From Bog-473 sp036268485 (GTDB lineage Bacteria; Actinomycetota; Acidimicrobiia; Acidimicrobiales; RAAP-2): a stretch of 64,000 bases of DNA. Positions 8,237 to 17,341 of this stretch are shown piece after piece. Under the pieces are notes generated by a model. The model was not told the origin of the DNA, searched no databases, and saw nothing but the letters and a program-made list of their open reading frames with translations. The position numbers were made by a program, and so were the translations under genes. Numbering within the stretch: position 1 is the stretch's first letter; every line of letters begins with the position of its first letter. The stretch lies in contig DATAUC010000062.1 of NCBI GenBank assembly GCA_036268485.1, forward strand, positions 32,938 to 96,937. Direction: 5' to 3'.

Positions 8237-8934
8237 TGTCGGCCTCGCAGAAGAAGCTCGGAGCCATCGAAGGCGTGGAACTAGTGCGAGGCATGCCTAC
8301 TACCCGCACAGCGAAGACTGGAGACGTTCCCGTCCTCTCGGTCGCGGCCCTGCGCAACGGAGATGCTCCAAGGAGGTTTGTGGGGCGCGCTGAGATGATT
8401 ACGGTGGGCGCGGCACTGGTCAATGACGTGCTGCTCGCCGTAGAAGGTGGAACGGTTGGCGAGTGCTTCGTTGTTCACGAAGATCTCGCCGAGTTCGTTC
8501 CTTCACAGCAGGCGGCCACTCTTCGAGTGCTGTCAACTGAGGAAGTCGAGCCATGGTACCTAGGCGCCTGGCTGAGCTCCGCAGAGGGTCAACAAAGACT
8601 TGGTGTGATCGCGCGAGGATCAACCATCCAGCGCATCGCATTTGGTGATCTCGAAGGCCTCGATGTCCGCATACCGCAGCTCACCGAGCAGCGACGCATA
8701 GGCGGACGATACCGGGCATTTAACGAATCGATACGGGCGCATCGAGCTGTTGCAGCTGAGTTGGAAGAACTGCAGAGGGTCGAGTTCGCACTGGCATTCT
8801 CCGGTGAAGAGATGCAGCAGGAAAGTGGACCAACGCTGAATCAAGCGGCGCTTAGGCGATTGAAGGCAAGAGCCACTTCGTTCTCTGATGAAAGACTTCC
8901 TGATGGGCCACCCAAAGAAGAGGGGAAACGATGA
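8236..8934 (+). CDS. Single-TRD type I specificity (HsdS-like) protein
   Basis: A 232-residue protein. One target-recognition domain carries the usual features VPVLSVAALRNGD, VLLAVEGGTVGECFVV and GSTIQRIAFGDLEGLDVRIPQ, followed by the spacer helix LTEQRRIGGRYRAFNESIRAH that begins the conserved dimerising region. Complete HsdS proteins have two TRDs, so this half-size version probably dimerises to read a palindromic target. GTG 8233 and ATG 8236 are adjacent start options at the stop of the preceding methylase. The last four bases overlap the next gene (ATGA). It most likely guides the DPPW methylase. Confidence 0.75.
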   Translation: MSASQKKLGAIEGVELVRGMPTTRTAKTGDVPVLSVAALRNGDAPRRFVGRAEMITVGAALVNDVLLAVEGGTVGECFVVHEDLAEFVPSQQAATLRVLSTEEVEPWYLGAWLSSAEGQQRLGVIARGSTIQRIAFGDLEGLDVRIPQLTEQRRIGGRYRAFNESIRAHRAVAAELEELQRVEFALAFSGEEMQQESGPTLNQAALRRLKARATSFSDERLPDGPPKEEGKR

Positions 8935-10877
8935 ATAGCCATTCCGAGAAGGTCGCCTTTATATGGTCGGTCAAAGAAGTCCTCCGAGACCACTACAAGA
9001 GGCACCAGTACGGGGAAGTGATCTTGCCCTTCTGCGTCCTGCGGCGACTCGACTGCGTGCTTGAACCCACCAAGGAGGATGTACTGGTGAAGGCCTCAAG
9101 TATCTCAGGAGAACTCGACTCTCATGCCGATCTGCTGGCTCATACTGCCAAGCAGCCCTTCTACAACACCTCGAAGTTCAGTTTCGCCAACTTGTTGGGC
9201 GACCAGCACAACATCACGGCAAACGTGCACGACTTCATCAACGGTTTCTCGCCTAACACACGCGACGCTCTGGAGAAATTCGGTCTACCTCGCCACGTCG
9301 ACAAGATGGGCGAGGCTGGGATCCTCTACATGGTGGTCCAGCGCTTTGCTGCCATCGACCTGCACCCCGAGGTCGTCTCCAACCTCGACATGGGCTACAT
9401 CTACGAGGATCTTGTTCGAGTCACAGCCGATCTCTCCAATGAGGAGGCAGGGGAGCACTTCACACCCCGAGAGGTCATTCAACTGATGGTGAACATCTTG
9501 TTCTCCGACGAGGACAAGCTGCTAACCCAGGGCAAGATCGCTACCGTCTACGACCCCGCCTGCGGGACCGGGGGCATGCTGTCGGTGGCCGAAGAGCACC
9601 TGCGAGAAATCAATCCGTCGGCCAAGCTCCACCTATTCGGACAGGAGATCCAGCCTGAGTCCTACGCCGTGTGTCGTTCCGACATGCTGCTCAAGGGACA
9701 GGACGCGTCCCGCATTGAGTTCGGTGATTCATTCACCCAGGACGAATTCGCCGGCGAGCGGTTTGACTACATGTTGGCCAACCCGCCGTTCGGCAAGGAC
9801 TGGAAGACTATCGAAAAGGACCTCAAGCGCGAGCATTCGCAGCTCGGTATGTCAGGACGCTTCGGCGCAGGTCTGCCGTCCACCTCGGATGGCCAGATCC
9901 TCTTTCTTCAGCAGATGATTTCGAAGATGCGACCTATCGAGGACGGGGGCAGTCGCATCGGGGTCGTCTTCAACGGCTCGCCACTATTCTCCGGCGACGC
10001 CGGCTCCGGCATGAGCGAGATTCGACGCTGGATCATCGAGAACGACATGCTCGAGGCGATCATTGGTTTGCCCGATCAGCTCTTCTACAACACCGGCATC
10101 TACAGCTACGTCTGGGTGGTTACCAACCGCAAGCGTCCGGAGCGTCGAGGCCACGTGCAGTTGATCGACGCCCGCGAACTCTGCGCCAAAATGCGCAAGA
10201 GCCTAGGCAACAAGCGCAACGAGCTTCTGCCAGCGCATATCACTGAGATCGTAAGGCTGTACGAGGGCTGCATCGATGGCGAGAGTTCAAGGGTGCTGCC
10301 CAATGAAGCCTTCGGCTACCGCAAGGTGGTCGTGGAACGCCCGCTCCGTGTTCGCTACGACGTCTCCGAGGCGACTGTTGCCGCGGTCGCTGAGTTAAAG
10401 CCGGTCCAGGCACTCGATGAATCAGAGGCAGTCACGTTGGCAGACGGCCTGCAGTCCCTCGCTGGCAACTCTTACGCAACATTGAGTGAGTTGGAGCTGG
10501 CTCTGAAGCCGCTGTTTGCCAAACTGGCCAAGGCGTCGGCTCCACTTCGAAAGGCTGTCCTGTCTGAGTGCATGACACGAGATCCGGAGGCGGATCCACT
10601 ACTGACGGTGAAGGGCGCGTTCGTGCCCGATCCGGACCTACGGGATGCCGAGAGTGTGCCACTAGGGGAGGACGTCAGCGAGTTCATTGCCCGTGAAGTG
10701 ACGCCCTTTGCTCCGGACGCTTGGGTGGATGAGAGCAAGACCAAGCTCGGGTACGAGTTCCCTTTCACCCGACATTTCTATGCGTACGTGCCGCCTCGAC
10801 CACTAGACGAAATCGATGCGGACATCAAAGCAAGTCAGCAAAGGATCTTACGGTTGCTCGCCGAGGTGGCTGAGTGA
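8931..10877 (+). CDS. hsdM: Type I RM methylase subunit HsdM
   Basis: A 648-residue protein, longer than the typical 500-530. The N-terminal HsdM helical domain (residues 8-160) is followed by GEHFTPREVIQLM (174-186), motif I DPACGTGGM (208-216) and motif IV NPPF (284-287). It adds a methyl group to N6 of adenine within the sequence chosen by HsdS. The C-terminal 160 residues are charged and helical and probably contact HsdS or HsdR. ATG 8931 overlaps the preceding stop, and the last TGA overlaps the GTG of hsdS, so translation is coupled on both sides. Confidence 0.93.
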   Translation: MNSHSEKVAFIWSVKEVLRDHYKRHQYGEVILPFCVLRRLDCVLEPTKEDVLVKASSISGELDSHADLLAHTAKQPFYNTSKFSFANLLGDQHNITANVHDFINGFSPNTRDALEKFGLPRHVDKMGEAGILYMVVQRFAAIDLHPEVVSNLDMGYIYEDLVRVTADLSNEEAGEHFTPREVIQLMVNILFSDEDKLLTQGKIATVYDPACGTGGMLSVAEEHLREINPSAKLHLFGQEIQPESYAVCRSDMLLKGQDASRIEFGDSFTQDEFAGERFDYMLANPPFGKDWKTIEKDLKREHSQLGMSGRFGAGLPSTSDGQILFLQQMISKMRPIEDGGSRIGVVFNGSPLFSGDAGSGMSEIRRWIIENDMLEAIIGLPDQLFYNTGIYSYVWVVTNRKRPERRGHVQLIDARELCAKMRKSLGNKRNELLPAHITEIVRLYEGCIDGESSRVLPNEAFGYRKVVVERPLRVRYDVSEATVAAVAELKPVQALDESEAVTLADGLQSLAGNSYATLSELELALKPLFAKLAKASAPLRKAVLSECMTRDPEADPLLTVKGAFVPDPDLRDAESVPLGEDVSEFIAREVTPFAPDAWVDESKTKLGYEFPFTRHFYAYVPPRPLDEIDADIKASQQRILRLLAEVAE

Positions 10878-12148
10878 ATACCTCGGGCTTGGCGCATCAA
10901 GCTGCACCGGCGCAAGCGGCAATGCTGAGCATCCCAAGAGGATGGCGGACCTATCGACTCAAGCACGTTGCGAAGCTGAATCGCGAGGTGTTGCCGGAGA
11001 TGACTGATCCAGACAGCACCTTTCGCTACATCGACATTGGGTCAGTCGACAGCTTGGGACGGATCTCGGATGTCGAAGAACTGACCTTCGGGGAGGCACC
11101 AAGCCGAGCTCGACGAGTTGTTCATCGAGGAGATCTCATCGTGTCCACCGTCCGCACCTACCTCCGAGCCATTGCACAACTAGAGGACTTGGATGGTGCA
11201 GTAGTCGCCTCGACGGGATTTGCCACGGTGACGGCTGGAGCTCTTGTAGAACAGCGGTTCCTCTATTGGTGGTTGCGGAGTACGCCATTCGTCGAAGAGG
11301 TCGTTGCCCGCTCAACGGGGGTCAGCTACCCCGCCGTCAACGCGTCCGACATTGGCGACATCGTCGTGCCCGTTCCTCCAATGGATGAGCAACGTCGGAT
11401 CTCCAAGTACCTGGATTCAGCCACTGCGCGAATCGATGAACTTCTGGCGGAGCAGGACCAACAGATAGTTCTGCTTGAAGAGAGGTTGCTCGCAGAACGT
11501 CGAGCTCTACTTCTGGGTCCCGAGGGTTTGGGGTTCCCGGGGTGGGACTATGGACGACTCAAGCGGTTCATCTCGATTGCTCGGGGTCGATTCACTCATC
11601 GTCCTCGAAATGACCCTGCCCTATATGACGGACCGTATCCATTCATACAGACGGGAGACATCGTTTCAGCTGTGAATGGAGAGATCATCACTTGGTCGCA
11701 GTCGCTCAATGAAATCGGCCTTGCTGCCAGTCGTTTAGCTAAGAAGGGCACCTTGGTAATGGCCATCGCCGCGAACATCGGAGACATCGCACGGCTGGGC
11801 TTTGATGCTTGCTTTCCCGACAGCATCGTTGCGCTATCGGGCTCCGCTGCCGTGACGGACGACTACGTCCTTCAGCTCGTCCGTGCGATCCGCACCGAAC
11901 TTATCGGAGGTGCCACCTTGAACACTCAATTGAACACCAATGTCGATCGGATCGGGGACATCCAAGTTCCCATTCCTCCCATCTTGGAGCAGAAACGCTT
12001 GGTCGAGGTGCTAGATCAATCTGCGCGAGACGTACAGGAACTCAAACTCGAGAACAACCAGCAGAACTCACTTCTGCGCGAGCACCGACAGGCTCTCATC
12101 ACCGCAGGTGTCACTGGTGGCCTTGAGGCGTTACGGGAGGTGGCGTGA
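10874..12148 (+). CDS. hsdS: Type I RM specificity subunit HsdS (two TRDs)
   Basis: A 424-residue protein of normal HsdS length. TRD1 starts at IPRGWRTYRLKHVAKLN and ends in VPPMDEQRRISKYLDSATAR, the central conserved coiled coil. TRD2 begins near GFPGWDYGRLKRFI and ends in IPPILEQKRLVEVLDQSA plus a distal coiled coil. It reads a bipartite asymmetric DNA target and joins two HsdM and two HsdR subunits. The GTG start overlaps the hsdM stop (GTGA). Two different TRDs contrast with the single-TRD paralogue at 8236, so the operon encodes two specificities. Confidence 0.92.
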   Translation: MNTSGLAHQAAPAQAAMLSIPRGWRTYRLKHVAKLNREVLPEMTDPDSTFRYIDIGSVDSLGRISDVEELTFGEAPSRARRVVHRGDLIVSTVRTYLRAIAQLEDLDGAVVASTGFATVTAGALVEQRFLYWWLRSTPFVEEVVARSTGVSYPAVNASDIGDIVVPVPPMDEQRRISKYLDSATARIDELLAEQDQQIVLLEERLLAERRALLLGPEGLGFPGWDYGRLKRFISIARGRFTHRPRNDPALYDGPYPFIQTGDIVSAVNGEIITWSQSLNEIGLAASRLAKKGTLVMAIAANIGDIARLGFDACFPDSIVALSGSAAVTDDYVLQLVRAIRTELIGGATLNTQLNTNVDRIGDIQVPIPPILEQKRLVEVLDQSARDVQELKLENNQQNSLLREHRQALITAGVTGGLEALREVA

Positions 12149-15100
12149 TGCCATCGCATGTGACGGAGCACCAGTTCGAGTCAGACATCGTCGAATCGCT
12201 CACAACGAGCGGTGGGTACTCGTTGGGCGCGGACTCCCACTTCGACAAGAAGTCTGGTGTGGATACAGCTGAACTCTTCGCATTCCTCGGAAACACCCAG
12301 GGTGAGAAGTGGAACTCATTCGTCGACACCCGCTACGGCGGAGACGCTGGCAAGGCGCAGGAGAAGTTCTTGTCCCGTCTTGTCGCTGAGCTCGACCAGC
12401 ACGGGACAATCGACGTTTTGCGAACCGGCATCAAGGACCAGGGCGTGAACTTCGCCTTGGTGTACTTCAAGCCAGCATCGGGCATGAACGCGACGCTCGC
12501 CGAACTCTACGCGAAGAACCGACTTACCGTCACCCGGCAACTCCATTACTCCCTGGCCAATGCCAATTCGCTCGATCTCGCCCTGTTCGTGAACGGGATA
12601 CCAGTCGCGACTGCGGAGCTGAAGAGCACATTCAACGGGCAGACCGTGGACCATGCCATCGAGCAGTACGAGAGCGATCGCGACCCTAAGGAGTTGCTTC
12701 TTGGCCGGCGCGCGCTCGTCCATTTCGCCGTCGATCCCCACCTCGCCTACATGACGACGAAGCTGGCATACAAGGCAACGGAATTCCTACCCTTCAACCT
12801 CGGTAGCAACCCCGGCCAGATGTCCTGTGGCGAGGGCAACCCACCCAATCCCAAGGGGTATTCCACGTCCTACCTATGGGAGCGGGTCTGGTCCTACGAT
12901 GCCTGGCTCGACATCTTGGGACGCTTCGTCGAGTCCTTTCAGGACGGCAAGGGCAAGCCCCGCCGGGTGGTCTTCCCGCGGTTCCACCAGTGGGACGCCG
13001 TCACCAAGCTGGCTGCGGATGCGCTGGCCAATGGCCCTGGGAACTCCTACTTGATCCAACATTCTGCGGGGTCGGGCAAGTCCAACTCCATCGGATGGTT
13101 GGCACACCGGCTCTCACTGCTCCACGACTCGGCTGACCACAAGGTGTTCAACAAGGTGATCGTCGTCACCGATCGCCGGGTCCTCGACGAGCAGCTCCGG
13201 GCCACGGTGAGGCAGTTCGAGGACGTGAAGGGCACGATGGTTTCGGTGGAGGGCAAGAGCGGCTCGAAGTCGTCCGAGTTAGCCGATGCCCTCACCGGCA
13301 TGGCCCAGATCATCACAGTGACACTCGAAACATTTCCCTATGTGATCACCAAGATCGCGGAGGCCGAGCTCGCCAAGTTCACCTATGCGGTCATCGTGGA
13401 CGAGGCGCACTCGTCGCAGACCGGGGATGCGGCGAACGCGCTGAAGCAGGCCCTCGGCGCCGGCGGCGGAGGCGGATCAGAGGGTGAGGGCGAAGGCGAA
13501 GGGGAGATGGACGCTGAGGCGGCGCTCGCGGCCATTGTGGCCGCACGCGGACGCCAGCCGAACCTGAGCTTCTTCGCCTTTACCGCAACGCCCAAGGCTC
13601 GCACGGTCGAGCTCTTTGGAGTCCCCAACGCGGAGGGCATCAAGATCCCCTTCCACCTCTACACGATGCGTCAAGCCATCGAAGAGAAGTTCATCCGCGA
13701 CGTCCTGGAGAACTACGCCACCTACGACACCTACTTCAAGCTTGCCGCAACCTCAGAGCAAGCGGCCCATGAGGAGGTGGACGTCCGCAAGGCCGCTTCG
13801 GCCATCCGGCGCTATGTGGCGAGGAACCCCGCGCTCATCAAGCAAAAGGCGGCGATCATCGTCGAACACTTTCGCGAGCACACGGCGAAGGAGATCGGCG
13901 GGCGAGCCAAGGCCATGGTGGTCACCGACTCGCGTCCCGCCGCGGTCAAGTACAAAGCGGCCATTGACGCTCACATTGCTGAAAACCACATCACAGATGT
14001 GAAGGCGTTAGTGGCGTTCTCGGGCACGGTCAACGACGATGTTATGGGAGAAGTCACCGAGAGCTCGCTCAACGGTTTCGCCGAATCACAGACGGCGGCC
14101 CGCTTCAAGGGTACGGATCCTTTCAAGCCGGGGGACTACCAGATCCTCATCGTGGCCGAGAAATTCCAGACGGGCTTCGACGAGCCGTACCTGCACACCA
14201 TGTTCGTCGACAAGCCGCTGAAGGGTCTCAACGCGGTACAGACTCTGTCGCGCCTCAACCGCATCGCACCGGGGAAGACCTCTACATTCGTGCTCGATTT
14301 TCGCAATAAAGCCGAAGACATCCAGTCGGCGTTCCAGCGCTACTACGAGGCCGTCATCGCGGAGTCCACTAACCCGAACGTCCTCTACGACCTCCAGGGT
14401 CGCATGATGGGTGTTGGCATTCTCGACGTGGCCGAGATCAATGCTGCGAGCGACGCCTTCTTTGGCATCGACCCATCGAAGCGGAGCTTGAAAGCCCTCT
14501 ACGCAAATGTCGACCCGGCCGTGGACCGCTTCAAGGACCTCGATGACGATGACCAGGCGGAGTTTCGGGACGCTTCTGACCGATTCATCCGGGCTTACTC
14601 GTTCCTGTCGCAGGTCATGCCGTGGACCGACCCCGAGCTCGAGCGGCTCTATGTCTACGCCAAGGCCCTCGCCGCATGCCTGCCGGCGCAATTGTCCGGA
14701 GGGCTGGACCTCGGTACTGACGTGGTTCTGACACACCTCCGGTTGGTCGATCGGGGCGCCGAGGAGGTCGACCTTCAGCCGGGCGAGGTCAGTCCGGAGA
14801 AGCCGTTCCCTGGCGAGGGCCACGCGGGCGGTCCCGGCGATCCCCTCCTCGACAACCTGAGCACAGTCATCGAGCAGATCAACGAGATCTTCGGTGCCGA
14901 CCTCGACGAGCGGGACCGCCTTGAGGTCGAGAAGATCAAGATGACTCTCCTAGACCGTCAGGATCTCAAGACCTATGCGACGGCCAACAGCGAGGAGAAC
15001 TACGCCCTCGAGTTCGGCCCTGTATTCAGGGGTGCGGTCCTGGACCAAGAGGAGCACAACCGGCGCCTCTACGAGCTGCTGCAATCCAAGCCCGATTTGG

Positions 15101-15177
15101 CAGCCATGGTCGAGAAGCAGCTGATGCGCGAGACCTACAACCAGCTACGGGCGGATCCGCCGGCCAATACGCCATGA
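12148..15177 (+). CDS. hsdR: Type I RM endonuclease/translocase HsdR
   Basis: About 1009 residues, from ATG 12148 (GTG 12145 also possible; GGGAGG just upstream). The N-terminal nuclease domain has TAELKST (E about 157, K about 159), the E-x-K of the PD-(D/E)xK fold, followed by a QY helix motif. SF2 translocase motifs follow: Walker A SAGSGKSNS (about residue 305), DEAH box VDEAHSSQ (about 417), TATPKA, and QTGFDEPYLHTMFVDKPL. It pulls in DNA and cuts far from the recognition site. Between the DEAH and TATP motifs there is a Gly/Glu-rich low-complexity insert (about 13455-13512) that is not typical. The stop overlaps the next gene (ATGA). Confidence 0.93.
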   Translation: MPSHVTEHQFESDIVESLTTSGGYSLGADSHFDKKSGVDTAELFAFLGNTQGEKWNSFVDTRYGGDAGKAQEKFLSRLVAELDQHGTIDVLRTGIKDQGVNFALVYFKPASGMNATLAELYAKNRLTVTRQLHYSLANANSLDLALFVNGIPVATAELKSTFNGQTVDHAIEQYESDRDPKELLLGRRALVHFAVDPHLAYMTTKLAYKATEFLPFNLGSNPGQMSCGEGNPPNPKGYSTSYLWERVWSYDAWLDILGRFVESFQDGKGKPRRVVFPRFHQWDAVTKLAADALANGPGNSYLIQHSAGSGKSNSIGWLAHRLSLLHDSADHKVFNKVIVVTDRRVLDEQLRATVRQFEDVKGTMVSVEGKSGSKSSELADALTGMAQIITVTLETFPYVITKIAEAELAKFTYAVIVDEAHSSQTGDAANALKQALGAGGGGGSEGEGEGEGEMDAEAALAAIVAARGRQPNLSFFAFTATPKARTVELFGVPNAEGIKIPFHLYTMRQAIEEKFIRDVLENYATYDTYFKLAATSEQAAHEEVDVRKAASAIRRYVARNPALIKQKAAIIVEHFREHTAKEIGGRAKAMVVTDSRPAAVKYKAAIDAHIAENHITDVKALVAFSGTVNDDVMGEVTESSLNGFAESQTAARFKGTDPFKPGDYQILIVAEKFQTGFDEPYLHTMFVDKPLKGLNAVQTLSRLNRIAPGKTSTFVLDFRNKAEDIQSAFQRYYEAVIAESTNPNVLYDLQGRMMGVGILDVAEINAASDAFFGIDPSKRSLKALYANVDPAVDRFKDLDDDDQAEFRDASDRFIRAYSFLSQVMPWTDPELERLYVYAKALAACLPAQLSGGLDLGTDVVLTHLRLVDRGAEEVDLQPGEVSPEKPFPGEGHAGGPGDPLLDNLSTVIEQINEIFGADLDERDRLEVEKIKMTLLDRQDLKTYATANSEENYALEFGPVFRGAVLDQEEHNRRLYELLQSKPDLAAMVEKQLMRETYNQLRADPPANTP

Positions 15178-16736
15178 GGTGGCGGTCAGCTCAGTCCGAT
15201 CTTGAGCCCAAGACCACCATCTACGAACACATCATCGCGCACTTGCCCCCGGCTGGACCCGGCCTCACCGAGGGAGGTGACACGCTGCCCGACACCCAGC
15301 CGAAGAGCGACGAGCTGGCATGGATCAGCGGTGGTCTCGACGGAGCGTTCGGGTTCCATGCCGGACCAGCGGCTGGTGATGAGCAGCTCGTGCTCGATGT
15401 GTTCGGGCTGCTGGCCAAGGCGACCCGACCAGGAGCGAAGGCCACTGACGTTGGCCGCCTGTACGAGAAGGTCCGGACATCTGAAGTACTGGCGTCGTTG
15501 GACGCAGTGCTGCGAATGGTGCGATCGAACGGGTTGCCAGCGGCAGGTCTCCGACACGTTGGTGTTCGGCTTGCCAAGGAGGGTCGACACCGAGAGCCGG
15601 TGAAGTTCGGCATGGCGCTCCTGGGTCTCTTGAAGGGGGACCCCGAACGGGACCTGTTGCTGATGCTCGGACGTCACGAGGAGTTCACCCTGTTTGCGGT
15701 GGTGGCCATCAAGAACTCTGACCCTGATTCGGAGCCTTTCTTGCTGAAGCTGGCAAAGAGCGTCGAAGGGTGGGGCAGGATCCAGTGCGTCCGGCGGTTG
15801 AGCGACGCCGAGCGCTCCGACACGAAGGACTGGATTCTGAGGGAGGGGTTTCGAAACGGCGTCATGAACGAGTACCTCGCCTTCATCGCAGCGACGACGG
15901 GGGGCCTGGTCACTGCTTTGGGAGGTCCCGGGGGCGATCCGATCCTCCTCGATGCCGCCTGCGACATCATCTCGGCCCTCATCGCCGGCGGCCCAGCCGA
16001 GGACATCGATGACTATGAGCAGGCACCCGAGGCGATCCGCCTCTTGGTCAGCCGGCTCAACGGTGAAGCTGTGTCCCTCCACAATTTCCTCGCGGTGGAC
16101 GACATCGAACGGTTTTTGGCCGACGACGAGGGATGGGACGGTCGGCTGGAAAAGGGCTGGACGGCAGACTTGCGGCAAGAGCTGATCGACCGCACGCGTG
16201 CCATCAAGTCCTGGGAGAGCTGGAGGGCTCTCGCCGTAGAGGGCCTGGCCTCGGAGGACCGCTACGGCTACTACGTGGCCGACCGAGTTGCCAGGTCCCT
16301 GGGGGTCGACACCTTTGAGAACCGGTGGCAGCGACTGCAGGCTGATCCGCTCAGAGAGAGTTGGCAGTGGGTGTTCGAGCTCTGCGACGAGCGCCGAATC
16401 GATGAGGTCATCGCACTGGCAGAGATCGCCCTGCCTCTGGAGAAAATTGCCAGCGGGCCGGCTGAATCCTTGGGTATCGGGCCGGAGTGGGGACCCCACC
16501 GGGCACTCGATTCCGTCCTCCAGGGCCTAAGGCGATTCCCGGGCCGAGGGTGGAAACTTGTCGAGACCGGTCTGCGAAGCCCGGTGGTGAGAAACCGGAA
16601 CATGGCCATCAGAACGCTCTCGGCATGGGGACCCGGATCGTTCTCGCCCGAGATGCGTGCCGCCGTGACCGCTGCGGCCGAGATCGAACCTCGAGACGAC
16701 GTACGGGGTCGGCTGGAGGATCTATGCAATTCCTGA
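15174..16736 (+). CDS. Unrecognised protein coupled to the type I RM operon
   Basis: A 520-residue protein whose ATG overlaps the hsdR stop, making it the seventh and last cistron of the operon. It lacks signal peptide, TM segments or nucleotide-binding loops. It is mostly helical: Leu-rich helices separated by short turns from residue 75 on, and a C-terminal series (WKLVETGL, RNMAIRTLSAWG, MRAAVTAAAEI, VRGRLEDLC) that reads like HEAT/ARM repeats. I do not recognise a family. Coupling to hsdR suggests a regulatory or structural role in the restriction complex, or an extra defence factor; that is inference only. Confidence 0.65.
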   Translation: MRWRSAQSDLEPKTTIYEHIIAHLPPAGPGLTEGGDTLPDTQPKSDELAWISGGLDGAFGFHAGPAAGDEQLVLDVFGLLAKATRPGAKATDVGRLYEKVRTSEVLASLDAVLRMVRSNGLPAAGLRHVGVRLAKEGRHREPVKFGMALLGLLKGDPERDLLLMLGRHEEFTLFAVVAIKNSDPDSEPFLLKLAKSVEGWGRIQCVRRLSDAERSDTKDWILREGFRNGVMNEYLAFIAATTGGLVTALGGPGGDPILLDAACDIISALIAGGPAEDIDDYEQAPEAIRLLVSRLNGEAVSLHNFLAVDDIERFLADDEGWDGRLEKGWTADLRQELIDRTRAIKSWESWRALAVEGLASEDRYGYYVADRVARSLGVDTFENRWQRLQADPLRESWQWVFELCDERRIDEVIALAEIALPLEKIASGPAESLGIGPEWGPHRALDSVLQGLRRFPGRGWKLVETGLRSPVVRNRNMAIRTLSAWGPGSFSPEMRAAVTAAAEIEPRDDVRGRLEDLCNS

Positions 16737-16784
16737 GCTCTGACGGACGGTGAGTCCCATGGAGCACAGGCGAGCGACGCGCAA

Positions 16785-16808
16785 CCGCCGGCCCCTCAGG
16801 GCCGGCGG
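16785..16808 (+). terminator. GC-rich hairpin after the RM operon
   Basis: CCGCCGGCCC and GGGCCGGCGG form a perfect 10-bp stem with a CTCA loop, 48 bases past the operon stop. No U-tract follows directly, so it could be a Rho-assisted or intrinsic-like terminator or an mRNA-stabilising structure. Confidence 0.5.
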
Positions 16809-16847
16809 TCACAATCCCTGGGGTGACGGGCGAGAAACTTCCTCGCT

Positions 16848-16925
16848 CGCCACCTCCAACAAGGGGCTCGCTTTTTTACACAGTTTCGGGTGTTTTTTTA
16901 CGAACACCCCCTCTTGGAGGTGGCG
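16848..16925. repeat. Inverted copy of the tmRNA 3' tip
   Basis: CGCCACCTCCAA (16848-16859) is the exact inverted repeat of TTGGAGGTGGCG (16914-16925), which includes the 3' acceptor strand of ssrA. The match extends imperfectly to about 19 bases (AAGGGG against CCCCCTCTT). Between the arms lie two T-runs and a small hairpin (GGGTGTT/AACACCC, 16888-16909). It may be a read-through stem, part of the ssrA terminator, or a remnant of an integration event. Confidence 0.6.
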
Positions 16926-17259
16926 GGGTTCGAACCCGCGTCCTTCAGAGCTTCAATAGGCCTTCTCCGAGCGCAGCCAGCAAAAGATTGTCGGGGGCGG
17001 CATCACTGCTGGCGGTTGAGCCGCCCCGTATTCAACTGAATGTCCCTAGTGGTTAGTTGACGTCACTGCTAGGTAAGCCCTACTGAATGGCGCCCACGTT
17101 CCGATCCATAGGGCTGAGACCGGGTGAACGTCGCTACTTAAGCAGCGAGTGCGAGCTGAGGCTCGGCATTTATTTTTGGTTCCGGCTCTTTAACGTGGTT
17201 CCGGAGACCACGGCTCGCTTCTCCTATATCAACGACCGAAGTCGAATCCAATCACCCCC
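16915..17259 (-). ncRNA. ssrA: tmRNA (transfer-messenger RNA)
   Basis: The 5' end GGGGGTGATTGGATTCGACT (from 17259) has the tmRNA GATTCGAC signature. The 3' end carries the T-arm GGGTTCGAACCC and acceptor CACCTCC, which pairs with the 5' GGGGGTG in seven pairs (one G-U); CCA is not encoded. The internal reading frame ends in codons for A-E-P-Q-L-A-L-A-A followed by TAA (17167-17138), a typical degradation tag ending in LAA. The resume codon is upstream and uncertain. It rescues stalled ribosomes together with SmpB, encoded next door on the same strand. Confidence 0.95.
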
Positions 17260-17341
17260 ATGTAGTGGGCACATCTCCACCGGCCACTTTGACCAGGGCC
17301 CCAGTCTACGCCCGGCTCAGCGAGCCTGGCACGTGAGCGAC

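Noticed and set aside
16888..16909. GGGTGTT/AACACCC hairpin as classical intrinsic terminator of ssrA
   Set aside because: On the ssrA strand it is followed by A-rich, not T-rich, sequence, so I list it only as part of the inverted-repeat region.
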